Source of the DNA: Glandiceps talaboti
Taxonomy: Eukaryota; Hemichordata; Enteropneusta; Spengelidae
Length of the DNA: 64,000 nucleotides
Assembly: GCF_964340395.1 (NCBI RefSeq)
Contig: NC_135556.1
Span: forward strand, 21,275,223 to 21,339,222
Direction: 5' to 3'
In this document: positions 1 through 12,170 of the stretch, one piece after another
How the letters are laid out: each line of letters opens with the position of its first letter
How positions within the stretch are numbered: the stretch's first letter is position 1
The notes under the pieces: generated by a model
What the model saw: the letters and a program-made list of their open reading frames with translations, nothing else
The model's database searches: none
Told to the model about the DNA's origin: nothing
Made by a program: the position numbers and the translations under genes

Positions 1-2845
1 TATTTCTCTTTCAATAAATCATCGGACAGTGCTATATACTATCAGTACACTGTTTCCTATAAATATAACTATTTTCTATTTCTCACCTATTGTATTTCTT
101 TTGTCAACCAGGCTGTGGCCATACCCGTCTCACTTTAAATAGAAAGTGAAAAGGAGGTAACTGTCAACAGTACGGTCATTGAATTAGACACTTATCTTTT
201 TCCATTTTGACTTTGTGTGATCTATCTACCATGTAAGGAGTAATGCAATCATGAAATATAGCTGACTTAGAGACAATAGAGTTATGACAGTCACAATAAC
301 ATCATTTTCAAACTTGGTGAGGTTCTACTAAAGTAGAGAGTAGTTTCCAGTTTGACGGTTTCAAGTGATGATGCTACAGTTTGCATTTCACAGGACACTT
401 TAAAATTCATGCATGATTGCCTTCCGACCAACCATGATGTCTACCTTGCTGGACCAACAGCATTGTCAATTCATCAGCTACGTATCCATCTTTTTCACCG
501 CATTTCTGTCCTCAATTAACACAAAGAAAACAAACACAGAATTAAGTGTATATCATACACACCAACAAAGACAGAATGTAGACTACATCAACCACCATAC
601 CTTTCATAATGTCGCCTTGCTTTGTTTTGATAACTAATGCAGAAACAACAAAAGAAAGTGGGGCTCTATTTCATGGGGCGGGGCCAAAAGGTCAAGGGTC
701 ACCCCAGGTAACTGCTTACATTGCATTGATGGATGATTGAGAAGACCATCTACAACTAGTACAAGTGCACTCTAATAACACTGTAATAAAAGAGTCAATC
801 CACCTGTTACTCTGTACTAGCCAACAAATGATCTGTATGCTGTAAAAATCACAAAGGTAGTAGTGAAGAGTCGTAACTAGTAATAAGTAGGAGAAATCTA
901 CCTCAGTACCAACAGCAAGTATGTCGTCTTTTATTGCCAACTTCTAACAATCAAGGAACAAGTAGTGATTTGTAGTGTTTGACGTACATAACAGGAAGAG
1001 TATGATCGACTATTCCACCCATTATGCAAGGTAGTACCGGTAGTTACAAAATAAGCAACGTTTCAATATTGGGACACACACCCCTGTAGCAACAGATACT
1101 TTAGTACAAGGTAATTGACAATAGAACAGGTTTGGGTTTTAGTACTCTTAGCATATATGTGTTTGAGACACCTTACGTCTGATGAGTGTGACCTTAGTTA
1201 CAACAAAGATGGAAGGACAATTTCACCAAGAAAAGTGATTACTGGGTTCACTCAGTATTTCTTTCACCCCTTTAGACTGCTGCATTCATCAGCATTGTAT
1301 CAACTAGGTATACGGTGGTTAAAATAATTCAATGTGTTTGAATGTATGATGATAAAGTCAACTATCTTAAATATGTTTAACAGGTTGGTGAGACCAACTG
1401 CAATCCATTTCTGATAGTAACCATGATTTCAATTATCATACCTACATAAATAAATACAAAGAGAACAGTTTGACAAGTGGAAGCCTGTCAAAAATAAACG
1501 CTGTCAAAAGAAATCAGAACAGATGAAATAAGTCGTATAAATTGAGACTTTGCTATTATAATTGCACTGTTATTAACTATGAAGATCACTAGCACTGTTG
1601 AAGTATTTGCCATCATAAAATTTAATTATGTGTAAAACCATCTGCAAATACCAAGAACATGTAACGTACTATAATACTACACACTGTAAAAAAACTAAAT
1701 GCTTTTCTTCCACTTCAGTTTTCATTGTCGAAAAAAAACTTTAACTGCTTCCAGTAAATTCTCAAAAAGATACTAAATGTTCATGCCTCATAGGCTTCTG
1801 TTTACCTAAAACACTCTTTAATGTTTTAAAGTTTTATTGTCCCCTCTAGGTTTTTAATATCAATGTCACTATGTTAAAAAATATAATATGCAAGCTATAA
1901 AATGTCTACTTCACCTTACTCTTCTACTGTATTTTTTTACTTCTACAAGTTCTACTGCACTGTCCGTATCCCTTCATGCGGCATTAATTTTATGGCGACG
2001 TGTTTTTCACGTACAAAAGTTTTCAGTAAGAAAAGGGAAGCAGTTATAAGCTGGTTGAATGAGTTTTGGTAGATAAATCACTATAGGAAAATTTATGTAG
2101 CTCTCTCTCTCAGAGAATGTGCACAAACAAACATATCACTGCCCTTGCTTTCAAGGATGACAGTAAAAACTGTGGAAGAATGCACCAGTGCACATTAGTA
2201 ACATTCTGCAATCAACAACAAGTCTTCATCCAACATCGACCCCCCCCCCCCAACCACCACCACCCCATGATACAATGTAAGTACATTGTACTTTTTGAGC
2301 TATAAAATATGAATAGCCAATAAACTGATAACAAATTAACAATAGTGATCAAGTTAGCAACAAACAGAACACATGCACTAACATCACCCCAACCCTGACT
2401 GACCTTGAAGTTGACCTTGATGAGGTAAAGGACAAATTCATGATTATGAATTTGTGGCAAGAATGCGACACTAGGCATACAGGTACCCGGGTATATAGCT
2501 AGTATGTGAAAGATAAAGGATAATACATGTTCCAAGGGCCAGGATATTCACACAGAGCCCCTCCTGATATAGAAACACAAAAACTACTCCCCAAATATAT
2601 CCATAACTTTACCTTCACCTTCACCGACATTCCTAGTATTAGTATAGTATATACATGTACCTCAAGGAAACCACGTCAATGTTCTATAATCGCGTCAATA
2701 AATCAAAAGATATCAACCAATTTTTTTTATACTGTGTAAGACACTTTGACAGCATAAACTTTTTCTCACAACTTCCATTCAACCACTGTGATTGGCTAAT
2801 CAATGTCTGTGGAGAGTGCCACTACTGACAATTAAATTTTTTTTT

Positions 2846-2966
2846 CTTGTTCAGCCAAAGAACACACGAGTGACCTAAGGGGCCTTGTCATTATGAGTTG
2901 ATAGACAAGTACATGTAGTGACAAACTCCTTTGGTCATAGTATTTTCTGGTTGAATGAAGAAAAAT
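2846..2966 (+). repeat. Dispersed repeat, copy A (inverted partner at 6722-6835)
   Basis: This segment matches the reverse complement of 6722-6835 over about 115 bp with moderate divergence. Shared blocks include GGGGCCTTGTCA in the middle and CTGGTTGAATG at one end. No coding capacity is visible. It is probably a relic of an interspersed, non-autonomous element. Confidence 0.6.
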
Positions 2967-4220
2967 ATTAAGAAATAATATGATTTTACCCCCTTAATTA
3001 AATACCATTTATGAAAACGGGGAAAAATAATGATTTCTTATATTTCGAGCACCACACTCAGACATAAGAACTAATGACACAGACATGAGTTGTTATGACA
3101 TAGTGACCAATGTATAAAAATCCATATTTTCTGTTCAAAGACAATAACTTGGCTTGCGAATGGCATGATAGTGTGTAATCATACTCTACTACTACGGAGG
3201 AATATGAAAATAGGATTTTATTTCTCACATATTTGTCAGTTTCACTGACTACTTTTGTGGCAAGCCAACAAGGTATGCCAAAACCCACCCCTTAAACCGG
3301 GATTTAACAAACAAACAAACAAAGCCAAAGAGAAGCTAGTATTACTTGCAATAACAATAATCAAAGTGAAAAATGCACTATATATCATAAGAATACCATT
3401 CTGGGTTAACACTTACAGATGTGAAGTATATTGCTGTTGACAGTGCCAAAAATATAACATTGAACACTGACAATTCTGTGCTGAAATAAAATAGGACACA
3501 TCTTCCTTGACACTGACATTGACACTGATAAATGTGCTTCTTGCAGTTCAACTCTTGGACACTTGTTACCCCCCTGAGTGGGAATCACTAGGGAAGTCAA
3601 CATGTGTGTTGGCCTTACATGTCTAACTTTTGACCCCATCAATGTGAGATATCTTCTGATATGAAACCTGTAAAGCATTCCCACGTTTTTACCCCTCATT
3701 CCATTCACTGCTTACTGTTATCATTGACTTTGATGACCCTAGATTTGAGTGCGGTTATCATACTCAAGCCCACACTCTTAGTCTGGTAGTAATTTGGTTT
3801 GAATTTGATAGGTAGCTAGCAATAAAGTAGTTCCATTTTATAAGCATACTAGTAGTACAGTACACCTGTTGTCTTTCACAGTGGCCGTATTTCAATACTA
3901 TGCACTTTAAATGACACTAACAGCAACAATGACTATCCAGTTTTTGTGACATTGCTAGCTTGATTATGATAGTATGAGATCCTGTTTCATAAAATATCTT
4001 CCCTTGGATTGATAAATAATCCATGGGTTTGTAAATGTGTTTATCTCATAACTGCATCTGTTCATCTCATAACTACACAGTCACTACATACATGTACATA
4101 CATTAAATAGGTGTATGGTTATCATAAGGACAAGGCCATTCTTATATCATTCACATTCACATTTATGATCGAGAATGTGCTTTTGACAACAGACATTACT
4201 GTAACTTGTTTGTGACTTCC

Positions 4221-4471
4221 CATATATTGTGAAAGTATGATTGTATTGGTGGCAAATTAGTAGGAATTACTTGAATACAGTGTCGAGTCTTTGAAATTAT
4301 ACCTTAAATAACAATACATGTATAACTATAAGCATATACTTGAAACGGACAATGAAATTACATGTACAATTGTTAATGGCAAAAATAAAAATACATGTTA
4401 ATGTAAAGACACTGTATTCAAGTAATTCCTACTAATTTGCCACCAATACAATCATACTTTCATAATATATG
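4221..4471. mobile_element. Foldback (long inverted repeat) element
   Basis: Two 64-bp arms, 4221-4284 and 4408-4471, are reverse complements with about one mismatch, separated by a 123-bp AT-rich spacer. The arms begin CATATATT and end with its complement AATATATG. The near-perfect arms suggest recent insertion or gene conversion. There is no ORF, so it is a MITE-like or foldback element rather than an autonomous transposon. Confidence 0.75.
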
Positions 4472-5841
4472 TTTCCAATAACATGACTTACAAAAAATAG
4501 GGTAGGTAGGTCGTAATTTTATTTCATTTCATGTACTAATTTTTAAAACTCACTTAGTTCAACCCTAAGATAAGATACTCACTGGTCACAATGCTTCTGA
4601 GAGAGTTTGATTTTTTTTAAATGATTGATGAGGCAAAGTTATGAAGGTATACAAGAAATAGAAATAAACTGTTTTCATTTTACTTTTTTGCATACAAAAA
4701 AATGGGGGGAGGGGGGGAGTTACACTGTGGCTGGCCAGGTTATCAGAAACATGTTACTTTTTTGCTAATGAAGACCAGAGCAAAGTTAATGATGACAGCA
4801 AAATATGTCAAGCTAAACAGCAGAAAACTGTGGGTAGTAATATTTCTTATTTTGTCAATGCCCAGGTCTGACGGTTTGATGAGAAGGGGGAAATAACTGT
4901 CGCTAACCATGTATACTGCATACTTTCATTTATAGATGGCACATTCTCAGACCATACTTGAACTGTCAAGAGGGCCGCAAAGGACTTCAAGTGGGGAAAC
5001 ATTGCAATTGTACCACTTACAATCACGATGTCCTCCAGGTCAACATGGGTATTACCTGGTAATTTGTTAGTGAACAGATAACAATTTTCTTTGGACATTC
5101 TAACAACGAGTCAGCAGCCAGGTTTCAAAATACATGTACACATGTATTGCACTATCCACGGCCAATGATAATCAATTTGTACATTGCAACAATACTTATC
5201 AGTGTACTTTAAAACATAAATAATTACTAATTGTCCTCATATTGTCTACTACATTGTAAATGTTACACACGACAGACATAGCAACTAACAAATACACTAA
5301 TACAATGACATTACAATTGTGCCATCAAACACCATACCTAACAAGAAAACAGGTGATACACCACTGCCATCATGATAAGAAGGTCAGTCTTCTTCTCATT
5401 CTGATATCCTAATGACCCCTCTAGTATTCTATATCAACCATGGCTTAGAGCTGAACCTAAATAAATTACCAATTTTAACTTCAAACTATTATTATGACAT
5501 TTGTCTTCCAAAAAGGAACTCAATTAGATAAATGTTGGTCAGGAATGGAAAATCATATTGCATACCAGGACTGCCACTTGATAAATAACGACTGCAGTCG
5601 AGGGAGGTGAAGTGTTTACCAGTTGTAAATTATCAATGCCAACTAAATCACAAACAAAGGGGACAAACTTTAAGAGTCCATCTTACTTAGGAACACATGA
5701 GTATATAACAGGAAAATTATCTTGTTTTAACAACAATAAATGTGGTACAGAGAGGTGATAATAGAGGATGAAGAAGTCTGTCTGGTTGCTATGTATCACA
5801 GTCAAGTGTTCATTATGGTCTGCAAAGCTTTTCTAAACACT

Positions 5842-5995
5842 TCATGGTTTGATATTAAGTGAAGACTGCAAGTACAAAAGTCTGAATAGGAATCGGAAGC
5901 CAAGCTTTATGTACTCCTTCATGAAGAACGAGAATGTCCAGATCCTCAGCTCAGCCCAGAAATCATCCTGCCCAAACTGGTCAAGTGGGCACCAT
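5842..5995 (-). CDS. Candidate terminal coding exon of an unidentified minus-strand gene
   Basis: Read on the minus strand, a TATATCAG acceptor at about 6002-5996 opens a 50-codon frame ending in TGA at 5844-5842. The exon contributes one base to a split codon and then starts W-C-P-L-D-Q-F-G-Q-D-D-F-W. The composition, rich in W, F, L, R and K with an amphipathic helical pattern ending FRFLFRLLYLQSS, looks like real protein. I do not recognise it with certainty. The W...L...R pattern is vaguely like the C-terminal helices of ADCK1/5-type UbiB kinases, but that is a guess. It could be the 3' end of the gene whose first exon lies at 20442-20227, which has the same strand and correct order. I could not find the exons between them. 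Confidence 0.4.
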
Positions 5996-6721
5996 CTGAT
6001 ATAAAAACATCATGCCTACATGTACATGATATACTGCTACAAAGGTGCACTAAATTATCTTACAAACTGTACAAACATGTTGAACTTCTATGACATGAAG
6101 TAATCAATACACTTTTTCTCTGAAGTGTTTCATATCGGATATCCCTTCAACATAAGTGAGATGCTGAACACACCTAAAGGCTAAACTTGCAAGTACTATG
6201 AACAATTACATGTAGGATCATTGCTAATGGTATGTGCAACTTGTATTATCACACTGCTCTCTCTCTTCTGTGCTTACAGTTAAAACAGGGAATGCTTGCC
6301 AGAAGACTGCACATAACATATATCTGATCATTTGGCTGACCATTATACATGTACAATTCACTACATTGTAACATTGTAAATACCATTGTGCTAATCACAA
6401 GTCAAGGTGTAGAGATTTGAACAGAAAATACTAAAAATGTCTACCATGGCTGTTCTAGGCTGACAACTTGCATCTATTTAGTGCTTTTGTTAAGAGTGGT
6501 AGTAGTATGCAAAATCTACCCAAATTTCACAATCATTTTCACCCCTTACAATTATGGTACAATGTTATTGAAACAATGCCAGCTTTACCATACTTTTCCC
6601 TTTTCATTCCCAGACCTTTAAAAAACACTGTTATTGGTCCTTTGGTGCTCAAAATATGAGAACAAGTTCAGAACAGCCCTTCTTTTCCCCATACTAAGTA
6701 ATACTGTATTATTCTCTGACA

Positions 6722-6835
6722 CTTTTCTCCATTCAACCAGGAAATATGCATGATAAAAGAATTTTGTTACAACTCATCTTCAACTTGTAGTGACAAGGCC
6801 CCTTATGCCACTCATATTTTCTTCACCTGAACAAA
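6722..6835 (-). repeat. Dispersed repeat, copy B (inverted relative to 2846-2966)
   Basis: It is the reverse-complement match of 2846-2966, sharing the block TGACAAGGCCCC and the end CATTCAACCAG. Divergence is moderate and there is no open frame. Confidence 0.6.
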
Positions 6836-7894
6836 CAAAATAGGGGAATCATATCTGAATACACATACCAGCTTGTACAGGTATGGTTATCAATAAAAGT
6901 GAGGATACCATAATCAGCTAAAACATGGCGGAATCTTTTTAAAAACAACATCAGATGTGAAGTGTACATGAGTTTATGGTTTTATAATACAATATATTAT
7001 AACTGTAAATGTCCACTTGATATTTAGTGAATAAGAGGAGGCTTTTAATAAACACAATATGTACTTGACAGAATACCTATAGAGCATAGAAACAAGGAAT
7101 TGTGGTTGTTATGACTGGCATGCATGGCTAGAGCATTAAGATAAGAAACAATTTGGATGACTGTGTTACGAAGTCTATTCCCAACGTACTCTGATAAAGG
7201 TGGCATATAGTGGGCAATTTATTGTATTTCACTCACATCGATGCCTTTTGTTGTGCTAGACAACTGTTGTTGTGTTTGTTGCTCCATTATGTTGTCAAAA
7301 TTCAAAACATCTTTAAAACACATGTTCCATATTAATGTAAAGGAAAAACATGTTTGTTTCATTTCATCATTTCCCCATTTCAATAGGGGTTCCATGTTTC
7401 ACTGAGTTCAATAAGGGAGGGGGGGGGGGTTATATGTACTGTAATGGCAGTCAGCTTCAGTCCTATAGACCTGTAGTAGTAACAATTAACATATATATAT
7501 GCCATAATTACAGGTGTACCGGTACAATGTAATGACAAGTGGAACAATCATCAATTTCATATTTCTTAGCTTTTGTCCAAACAATAATATACTTTATACA
7601 TTATATTCTGTATAACCCATTTAAGTCACTTCTGTTTGTGTTTGTGTTTGTGTTTGAGTGTCAATGTTACAGCAACTATTACAAGTTACAAATACATTAA
7701 AACTTTGTACAGCACCAAAATACTTGGATGATTCCTAGCTTTCAACCTGAGCTTTCTTCTTCAAGGATGTGAAGTCACGCGTTGTTTGGCTTGCACATGT
7801 ACGACTTCAGAAAATATTGTCCCAGACAGATGGTGAAGTGTATTGGCTCATGTCTCTGTTCAGTCTTCATCATAGAATTACAAGTTATTTTCTA

Positions 7895-7916
7895 GGGGGG
7901 GGGGGGGGGGGGGGGG
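7895..7916 (+). repeat. Poly-G tract, 22 bases
   Basis: An uninterrupted run of G, the longest of about a dozen G or C homopolymers of roughly ten or more bases in the window (others near 2241, 38820, 39588, 42495, 42585, 42841, 44008 and 51353). Such runs can form quadruplexes and are prone to length error in sequencing. Confidence 0.9.
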
Positions 7917-7918
7917 AG

Positions 7919-8430
7919 GACTTTCATGGTAACTTGCATATAAATGTATATACTCAACAGATGAATTCTGATACCCCCTTAAAGGGTTATTTTTCAATCT
8001 CAGGTCATCACATTAGTGTTATCTTCATAAGGATTACATGAGATCATTCTTTTGTTGTCAACAAATTTGTCTAAAACACTGTCAAACAACTATTTTTCAC
8101 ACCTAGATTTTAATCCTAATCTGAAGTGGGCCTTTAAGTTTAACACCTAACATTACAGGCATTTTAATCCTGTTTCTAATTTTCATTTCAAAACTTTCAT
8201 GGTAACTTACATATAAATGTATATACTCAACAGATGAATTCTGACACCCCCTAAAAGGGTTATGTTTCAATCCCAGGTCATCACATTCGTGTTAGGATTA
8301 CATGAGATCATTCTTTTGTTGTGAACAAATTTGTCTAAAACACTGTCAAACATGTATTTTTCACACCTAGATCTTAATCCTAATCTGAAGTGGGCCTTTA
8401 ACACCTAACATTATAGGCATTCCAATCCTG
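7919..8430. repeat. Imperfect tandem duplication, unit about 273 bp
   Basis: Unit 1 (about 7919-8191) and unit 2 (about 8192-8430) share the blocks CTTTCATGGTAACTT, ATACTCAACAGATGAATTCT, GGATTACATGAGATCATTC and TTTTTCACACCTAGA in the same order. Unit 2 has small deletions. A related fragment with TTTCACACCTAAATTTGAAT and GGGCCTTTAG lies at about 41583-41625, so the unit belongs to a dispersed family. Confidence 0.75.
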
Positions 8431-9149
8431 TTTTTTGTTTCTCTATTAGCTATTTTATGAAGATATAATGTCAAACTTATAGTTGTAATAAAGTGCATGA
8501 GTCCAAACCTTTTGTAAATGTAAGTGAAAAATTCTAACAAAGAAAAGAACACATATACCCCTTCTCGCTAACTTGATTTGACTTCAATTTTTAATGTTAT
8601 AAATTGTATTAATGAATGATTACAAAATCTCACATGCTATCTGAACTCAAATATTTTCAACGGTACTACCAAAACCTTGGGAAAGGACTGTTGTTTTGAA
8701 ATGAAAATTAGAAAGTGTGAGTATTTAGTTACTCCATTACTTCCTAACTTTCAGCTCATGTCCAATATGCACTAATCTGCAATACTACTTTATAAACTTA
8801 AGTTATAGCAGCACTGATACTTTATAGGAGTTTGAGGTGTGTCCTGATTTTCACAAATACAAATGAATTACCCATAATGTGATAGATGATATACATGCAT
8901 TATAATTGCGTATTTGTATCTATTCTTTAGTCTATGTGTAAAGTTACACCTAGTAGTAAAACACATGTGCGTCCCATTATCAATTTGAAAAATGTACAGG
9001 CCATGGACAAGACTAGTTCTGCTGAACTACATATTTCCATGGTACACATCAGATTACAATTGTCTATTTCTTTTGTATTCATTTTGTATATTTGTATCAT
9101 ATGTTTCTTTGAAAGTGTAGCTTATTTTTGTTATCTGGTGAAATAAATT

Positions 9150-9209
9150 TCATTCATTCATTCATTCATTCATTCATCCATTCATTCATTCATTCATTCA
9201 TTTATTCAC
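9150..9209 (+). repeat. (ATTC)n microsatellite at a retroelement-like tail
   Basis: About 14 ATTC units follow AAATAAATTT. An A/T-rich 3' end followed by a short tandem repeat is typical of non-LTR retrotransposon tails, but no reverse-transcriptase frame is left upstream. Confidence 0.8.
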
Positions 9210-9740
9210 CTGTGGCTGACAAGATTCCTGATAAACTTAATACACTAGTAGTAGTATACATAGAATTTCACAAGAGTGTTCAGATTTTCTGTTTAATACA
9301 ATCACACAGAAACCAACAACAAACTGCATATGGTGTGCCACATTAGCTGCATTTAGTCTAATTGAAATAAACCATCTTAATGTATTGCAACTCCATGTAG
9401 ATAATCGGGTGCCAATGATTTCTTAGTATCAAACACCCAATGAAAGGCGGGTAAAATGTCCTTTGCAGTGTTCATTTGATGTCTGCATGTGTTGTTAGTT
9501 CATTTCACTTAGACAAAATGTAGCAAGAAACTGTACTCATTCAATATCGCTATATCTTAAAAGTGTAGCATGTCCGGTTTCTGCGTGGTTGCTTCAAACA
9601 GAGAAGCTGAACGGTATTGTATAAATCGCTGTACATACATAAATGTATACGCCTTCCACAATAGATGTGATCATACTGCTGTACATGTACAGTATTACCC
9701 TTGGCACAGACTTATATCAGCATAACAACCTTTTTTAGTT

Positions 9741-9862
9741 TCTTCATCTCCCTGGGGAACATACATATATGATCCATTACAGCCTCTTTAAGTGCATTTG
9801 ATAAAACTCTCACATAGCAACCTATGTCCTATAGGTCCCCAATTATATAGCTGGGTTGACTT
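9741..9862 (-). mobile_element. Antisense SINE-like relic
   Basis: The reverse complement carries the blocks GGGGACCT..AGG, AGAGGCTG.AATGGA and GTTCCCCAGGGA in the same order as the 3' half of the SINE at 56630-56967. It is diverged and lacks the tRNA-like half. Confidence 0.5.
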
Positions 9863-11949
9863 CAACTTGAACTTGGAAGTATGTTTCAAGGTTCTGCATG
9901 CATTGCAGCAAGGTCTCATTCCAATATCATGGTTTACTTATTATTTCACTGTGCTAGGCAAGCTCACCCCGCCACATCCCACCCCCACCCTAATCAGCAC
10001 TATATAGTACATGTCTGACCTCCGACCCCCACCCTCATCAGCACTATGTCTGTCTGTATACCAGTATTTGTATGCCTGTTCTGTTTTGTAGAATTAGACA
10101 TAAAAATCAAAGTATGATCCCCCATAGACAAAGTGTAAACATGGATAAATCTGTAATCTGAGGTATATGAATGTATTAATACTGTAATCTATGCTATATG
10201 AATCAAGGAATTGTTAGAGTCAACAAGAATAGAACATGCCGACAGGTTCTAATTCTGATCCTATGGATACAATCAGATCCCTAGCTATAATCTATTCACA
10301 TCTGTGTAAAACACCGAAACAGTCTCTCCTGTGTTTCATTACCAACCTTGATTACAAAAACACATACAAACAAATTGTCTTGATTTCTAAAGGCTCATTT
10401 AACATTACTTGACCTCATTACACAATAGGGGGACACCTGACACAAAGAAACTGTTTCTGTTCAGTCAGAACAGGGCGGCTTTCAGAAGATCAAAGGATAC
10501 AATACAAGCACTTGTTAAATACCAATAATCTATTTTGATCACCATTGAAGCCATTGTGGCATGATGTAGGATCACTGGTATAGATTAAGATTTACTAGGA
10601 CCTTGCTCAACAAGTGTTTTCATTGTTGTTATCTTGTGCTGTTATTTTTGTATTTTGAGACAAAGACATAAGTACAGTACTCAATCATCTTATTCAAGTT
10701 ATTGTTCTCCTCGATTACGCTTTCAAGTGTTGTTTCAACTTTCAATGCTTGCTGTAGGTTGAACAATGTGTGCAATCATATTCTCTATGATTGTACACAT
10801 TTTTCTTTGCAATAGTCTTTCAACAATGATTTGGTTTTCGGCTTGACTGAATCTTGATAAACAAATAGTGGTCAAAACTTGACAAGTGGACCACACATTG
10901 TTAAACAAAATTCAAAATAATGTAATCGCCCATGTATAGACATACACTGTAATTTTTTTTGTCCAAATCTATGTTGCATTCAATTTGTTGTTGTTTCACA
11001 TGAATAATTAATTACTTATATTATTCTATGTAAGCTACAGTGTTTTCAATCAAAGTATGAACGATGAAGTACTGCAATATATTGATACATTACTGAATTT
11101 GCCCTGATGCATTGATGTAGATTTAACTATAATAATCACAACATTGCCTACTCAGTGGCAAAGTTGAATAACAATTTACTTTAAAAGTTTGATACGGGTG
11201 CACAATATTCATTGTTGCAAATAATACCTTATCTATTGGTAGATATCACCACGGCTAGATGTACTGAGTGATACCATAAGATGTCACCTTGGTAACTGTG
11301 AGAGGTGCCAAATTTGAAATTTGTTATGATTACAATTATCAGTAATGACACTCACAATTGCAGCATATCTTTGATCTGATCTAACTAAATTCTGCACAAA
11401 GACACACACCTACTTTGGTTTATTGTATCAATATGTTGCAGTAGTGTATCGTTCATACTTTGATTAGAAGCACTGTGGTGGCTTTTTTCTGGGTTTCCCG
11501 CATCAAATTAACATTAATACTTGTACGCTACAGAAAATTGCATAATATTACAATTCTTCCATACTACACCTAGCCAATAAAAATCAGTTGGGGATCCTCA
11601 CTACCAGGATCAAAACCCTATTTTAGTCTATTATGTTGCATTCTTTCCTAATACCTCATGTTCCATGTCAACTGATGATTAAAATTTAAAAATATACCCA
11701 TCCAATTGCACTGGACATACAAAATTCAAATTTCAAAATGGACCAATCATTTAACAGCCTCAGTTGTTCAAAGTCACTCTTAATTAGCACTATTTAATGT
11801 TATAGCTGCTATGTGACTTGAAACACCACTCATATGATTCCACTCTGTAGTGGCTATCACATTGGAGGTGACTATGTTTTCAACACTTGATGTAATTCCA
11901 ATTTGCAATTATTTATATCTAGATAAATCTGCAAAGTCATTAGTATGGA

Positions 11950-11982
11950 TAGTGTGTGTGTGTGTGTGTGTGTGTGTGCATG

Positions 11983-12042
<60 letters not shown>

Positions 12043-12170
12043 GGTCTGTGTCTGTCTGTCTGCCTGTCTGTCTGTCTGTCAGTCAGTCTGTCTCTCTGTC
12101 TGTCAGTCAGTCAGTCAGTCAGTCAGTCAGTCAGTCAGTCAGTCAGTCTGTCCGTCTGTGTCTGTCTTTC
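11950..12170 (+). repeat. Compound (GT)n / (CTGT)n / (CAGT)n microsatellite
   Basis: A GT run to about 12040 is followed by CTGT and then CAGT tetranucleotide repeats to about 12170. The long open frames across it are products of the repeat, not genes. Confidence 0.95.

Larger units (their letters stand above)
1..5841. other. Mostly non-coding stretch with decayed repeats
   Basis: I see no convincing gene here. The ORFs are short and lack family motifs. Two weak minus-strand exon-like pieces were noted: 944-903, with acceptor TTAG, a 14-codon open frame and a GTAGAT donor; and about 5053-5016, with acceptor CCAG and a GTAAGT donor. Both are too short to identify. The region also holds a foldback element (4221-4471) and one member of a dispersed repeat (2846-2966). 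It could be intron or 3' flank of an off-window gene. Confidence 0.5.
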
